Part shown: piece by piece, positions 62,913 through 64,000 of the stretch
Layout: each line of letters begins with the position of its first letter
Position numbering within the stretch: the first letter of the stretch is position 1
Assembly (NCBI RefSeq): GCF_013184805.1
Contig: NZ_JAATNG010000002.1
Location: 372,001-436,000, forward strand
Source: Pseudoruegeria sp. HB172150
GTDB lineage: Bacteria; Pseudomonadota; Alphaproteobacteria; Rhodobacterales; Rhodobacteraceae
Length of the DNA: 64,000 nucleotides
Direction of reading: 5' to 3'
Notes under the pieces: model-generated
Database searches by the model: none
The model's input: the letters and a program-made list of their open reading frames with translations, nothing else
What the model was told of the DNA's origin: nothing
Translations under genes and position numbers: made by a program

Positions 62913-63850
62913 TGCCGCTGCCATCAGCGCTGTCCAGTCTGCGCCTGCCCGCTATCGCCGCACCAATGTTCCTGACTTCCGGCCCCGATCTCGTGGTCGA
63001 GGTGTGCCGTTCCGGTCTTGTCGGCACCTTTCCGGCATTGAACCAGCGCAGCACCGAAGGGCTTTCGGACTGGCTAAGCGAGATCGAGGAACGGCTTTCA
63101 GCGGGCACGCCCTATGGCGTGAATCTGATCGTGCACCGGTCGAACCCGCGGATGCAGGCCGATCTTGCGGAGGTGGTGCGCCACAAGGTGCCGCTGGTCA
63201 TCACATCGCTCGGTGCGGTGGCCGAGGTGGTGGATGCGGTGCATTCCTATGGCGGGCTGGTTTTTCACGACGTGATTTCACGTCGGCATGGCGAGAAGGC
63301 TGCGGCAGCTGGGGTAGACGGACTGATCGCCGTCTGCGCCGGTGCGGGCGGCCATGCCGGAGCGCTGTCTCCTTTTGCTCTGGTGCCGGAACTGCGGGAC
63401 GTATTTGACGGCACCGTTGTGCTCGGCGGTGCGATTTCGACCGGAGCACATATCGCGGCGGCGCGCATTATGGGGGCGGACATGGCCTATCTTGGCACTC
63501 GGTTCATCGCGACGGCCGAAGCGATGGTGCCGGAAGAATACAAGGCGATGATTGTCGAAACCCATGCGTCCGATATCCTTTACACGCCGAACATCTCTGG
63601 CGTGCATGCGAATTTCATGCGGCCGAGCATGGTGGCGGCGGGGCTCGACCCTGACAACCTGCCGCCGCATGCGGTGCTGGACATGGCGAACGAGGCGAAG
63701 GCATGGAAGACGGTGTGGTCTGCCGGGCAAGGCGTGGGCTCGATCCGGGACCTGCCTGGCGCGGCTGAGCTGTGCGCGCGCCTTATCGATGAGTACCGGG
63801 AAGCGGTGCTGGAAATGTGCGGCGATTCCTTTGTGCGGGTACCATTGTGA
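62912..63850 (+). CDS. Nitronate monooxygenase family FMN protein
   Basis: A 312-residue TIM-barrel flavoprotein of the nitronate monooxygenase (2-nitropropane dioxygenase) family. The start is LRLPAIAAPMFLTSGPDLV. HDVISRRHGEKAAAAGVDGLI contains the catalytic His region, and AGAGGHAGALSPFALVPE and VLGGAISTGAHIAAARIMGAD follow (GGAGGHxG/GGIxxG type phosphate-binding text). Enzymes of this group oxidise nitronates, or act as enoyl reductases (FabK-like). The position between a TetR and an enoyl-CoA hydratase suggests work on acyl-CoA or nitro-acid metabolism. The ATG is 62912; a GTG is at 62909. Confidence 0.88.
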   Translation: MPLPSALSSLRLPAIAAPMFLTSGPDLVVEVCRSGLVGTFPALNQRSTEGLSDWLSEIEERLSAGTPYGVNLIVHRSNPRMQADLAEVVRHKVPLVITSLGAVAEVVDAVHSYGGLVFHDVISRRHGEKAAAAGVDGLIAVCAGAGGHAGALSPFALVPELRDVFDGTVVLGGAISTGAHIAAARIMGADMAYLGTRFIATAEAMVPEEYKAMIVETHASDILYTPNISGVHANFMRPSMVAAGLDPDNLPPHAVLDMANEAKAWKTVWSAGQGVGSIRDLPGAAELCARLIDEYREAVLEMCGDSFVRVPL

Positions 63851-64000
63851 GCGATCTGGTCCTTTACGAGGCGGCTGACGGCATCGCCCGCATACGGTTC
63901 AACCGCGCCGGAGCGCTGAACGCGCTCGACGTGGAGTTGACTGAGGCCTTTCTGCTGGCAGCGCGGCGGGCGGTAGAAGATCCAAAAAACCGCGTAATCG
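63847..64000 (+). CDS. Enoyl-CoA hydratase/isomerase family (5' part, cut by window edge)
   Basis: The first 51 codons of a crotonase-family gene. From the GTG at 63847, which overlaps the previous stop (GTGA), it reads SDLVLYEAADGIARIRFNRA, then ALNALDVELTEAF, the usual first strands and NRPxxxNAL helix of the family (here NRAGALNALD). It continues beyond base 64000. It belongs to the same run as TetR and the nitronate monooxygenase. Confidence 0.8.
   Translation, partial: MSDLVLYEAADGIARIRFNRAGALNALDVELTEAFLLAARRAVEDPKNRVI

Overview
The window looks like chromosomal DNA of a GC-rich alphaproteobacterium, most likely of the Rhodobacterales (Roseobacter group). The signs are: the order AI-2E transporter / hdaA / ppk; mmcB and uvrD each preceded by the alphaproteobacterial LexA box (two GTTC or GAAC half-sites seven bases apart); a tRNA-His whose acceptor end lacks the usual G-1:C73 pair; a RibBX-type riboflavin enzyme; and an xsc-pta-ackA sulfonate module. 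This is inferred from gene content, not from a marker-gene tree. There is no rRNA operon, CRISPR array, insertion sequence or prophage.

Layout. 1-5.2 kb (minus): ppk (cut by the window edge), hdaA, an AI-2E family permease, an FMN-dependent 2-hydroxyacid dehydrogenase and a ZIP metal transporter. 5.3-9 kb: UvrD/PcrA helicase and YchF. 9-10.4 kb: two unknown genes around a 500-base AT-richer gap. 10.4-17 kb: a GNAT/GntR pair divergent from a PotABCD-like ABC transporter operon that ends in an Asp/Glu/hydantoin racemase. 17-18.8 kb: phosphoesterase and lipid kinase. 18.9-22.8 kb: xsc-pta-ackA, which turns sulfoacetaldehyde into acetyl-phosphate, acetyl-CoA and acetate.

23.8-38.3 kb is the metabolic centrepiece: a complete route from 4-hydroxybenzoate to pyruvate and oxaloacetate by 4,5-(meta)-cleavage of protocatechuate. 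PobA makes protocatechuate, LigAB opens the ring, LigC and LigI give 4-oxalomesaconate, and GalD-, GalB- and LigK-type enzymes finish the pathway. The regulators are PobR (AraC type) and an unusual LysR protein with two N-terminal helix-turn-helix regions. A second, diverged LigAB-like pair with its own promoter lies beside an RpiB-like isomerase and an alpha/beta hydrolase. Between this pair and pobA lie a degenerate receiver protein, a ribbon-helix-helix protein with repeat-rich upstream DNA, a GNAT and a DUF2200 protein. An SMP-30 lactonase-like protein and an AbrB-family membrane protein follow pobA.

40.7-45.3 kb (minus): kpsC, a Wza/KpsD-like export lipoprotein and kpsS, i.e. the Kdo-linker and export part of an ABC-type capsule system. 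45.5-53.4 kb: ribE, a HIT protein, an unknown, a ClC channel, a secreted HExxH protease-like protein, an OmpA-like protein, then ribBX-ribH-nusB. 53.6-59.7 kb: small membrane proteins, a ClpP-fold/coiled-coil membrane pair, a strong bidirectional terminator, a candidate 6S RNA, an StrB-like kinase, SOS-controlled mmcB, a MarR-GNAT fusion with a palindromic operator, and tRNA-His. 59.8-64 kb: an acyl-CoA degradation locus (acyl-CoA dehydrogenase, thiolase, TetR regulator, nitronate monooxygenase, start of an enoyl-CoA hydratase).
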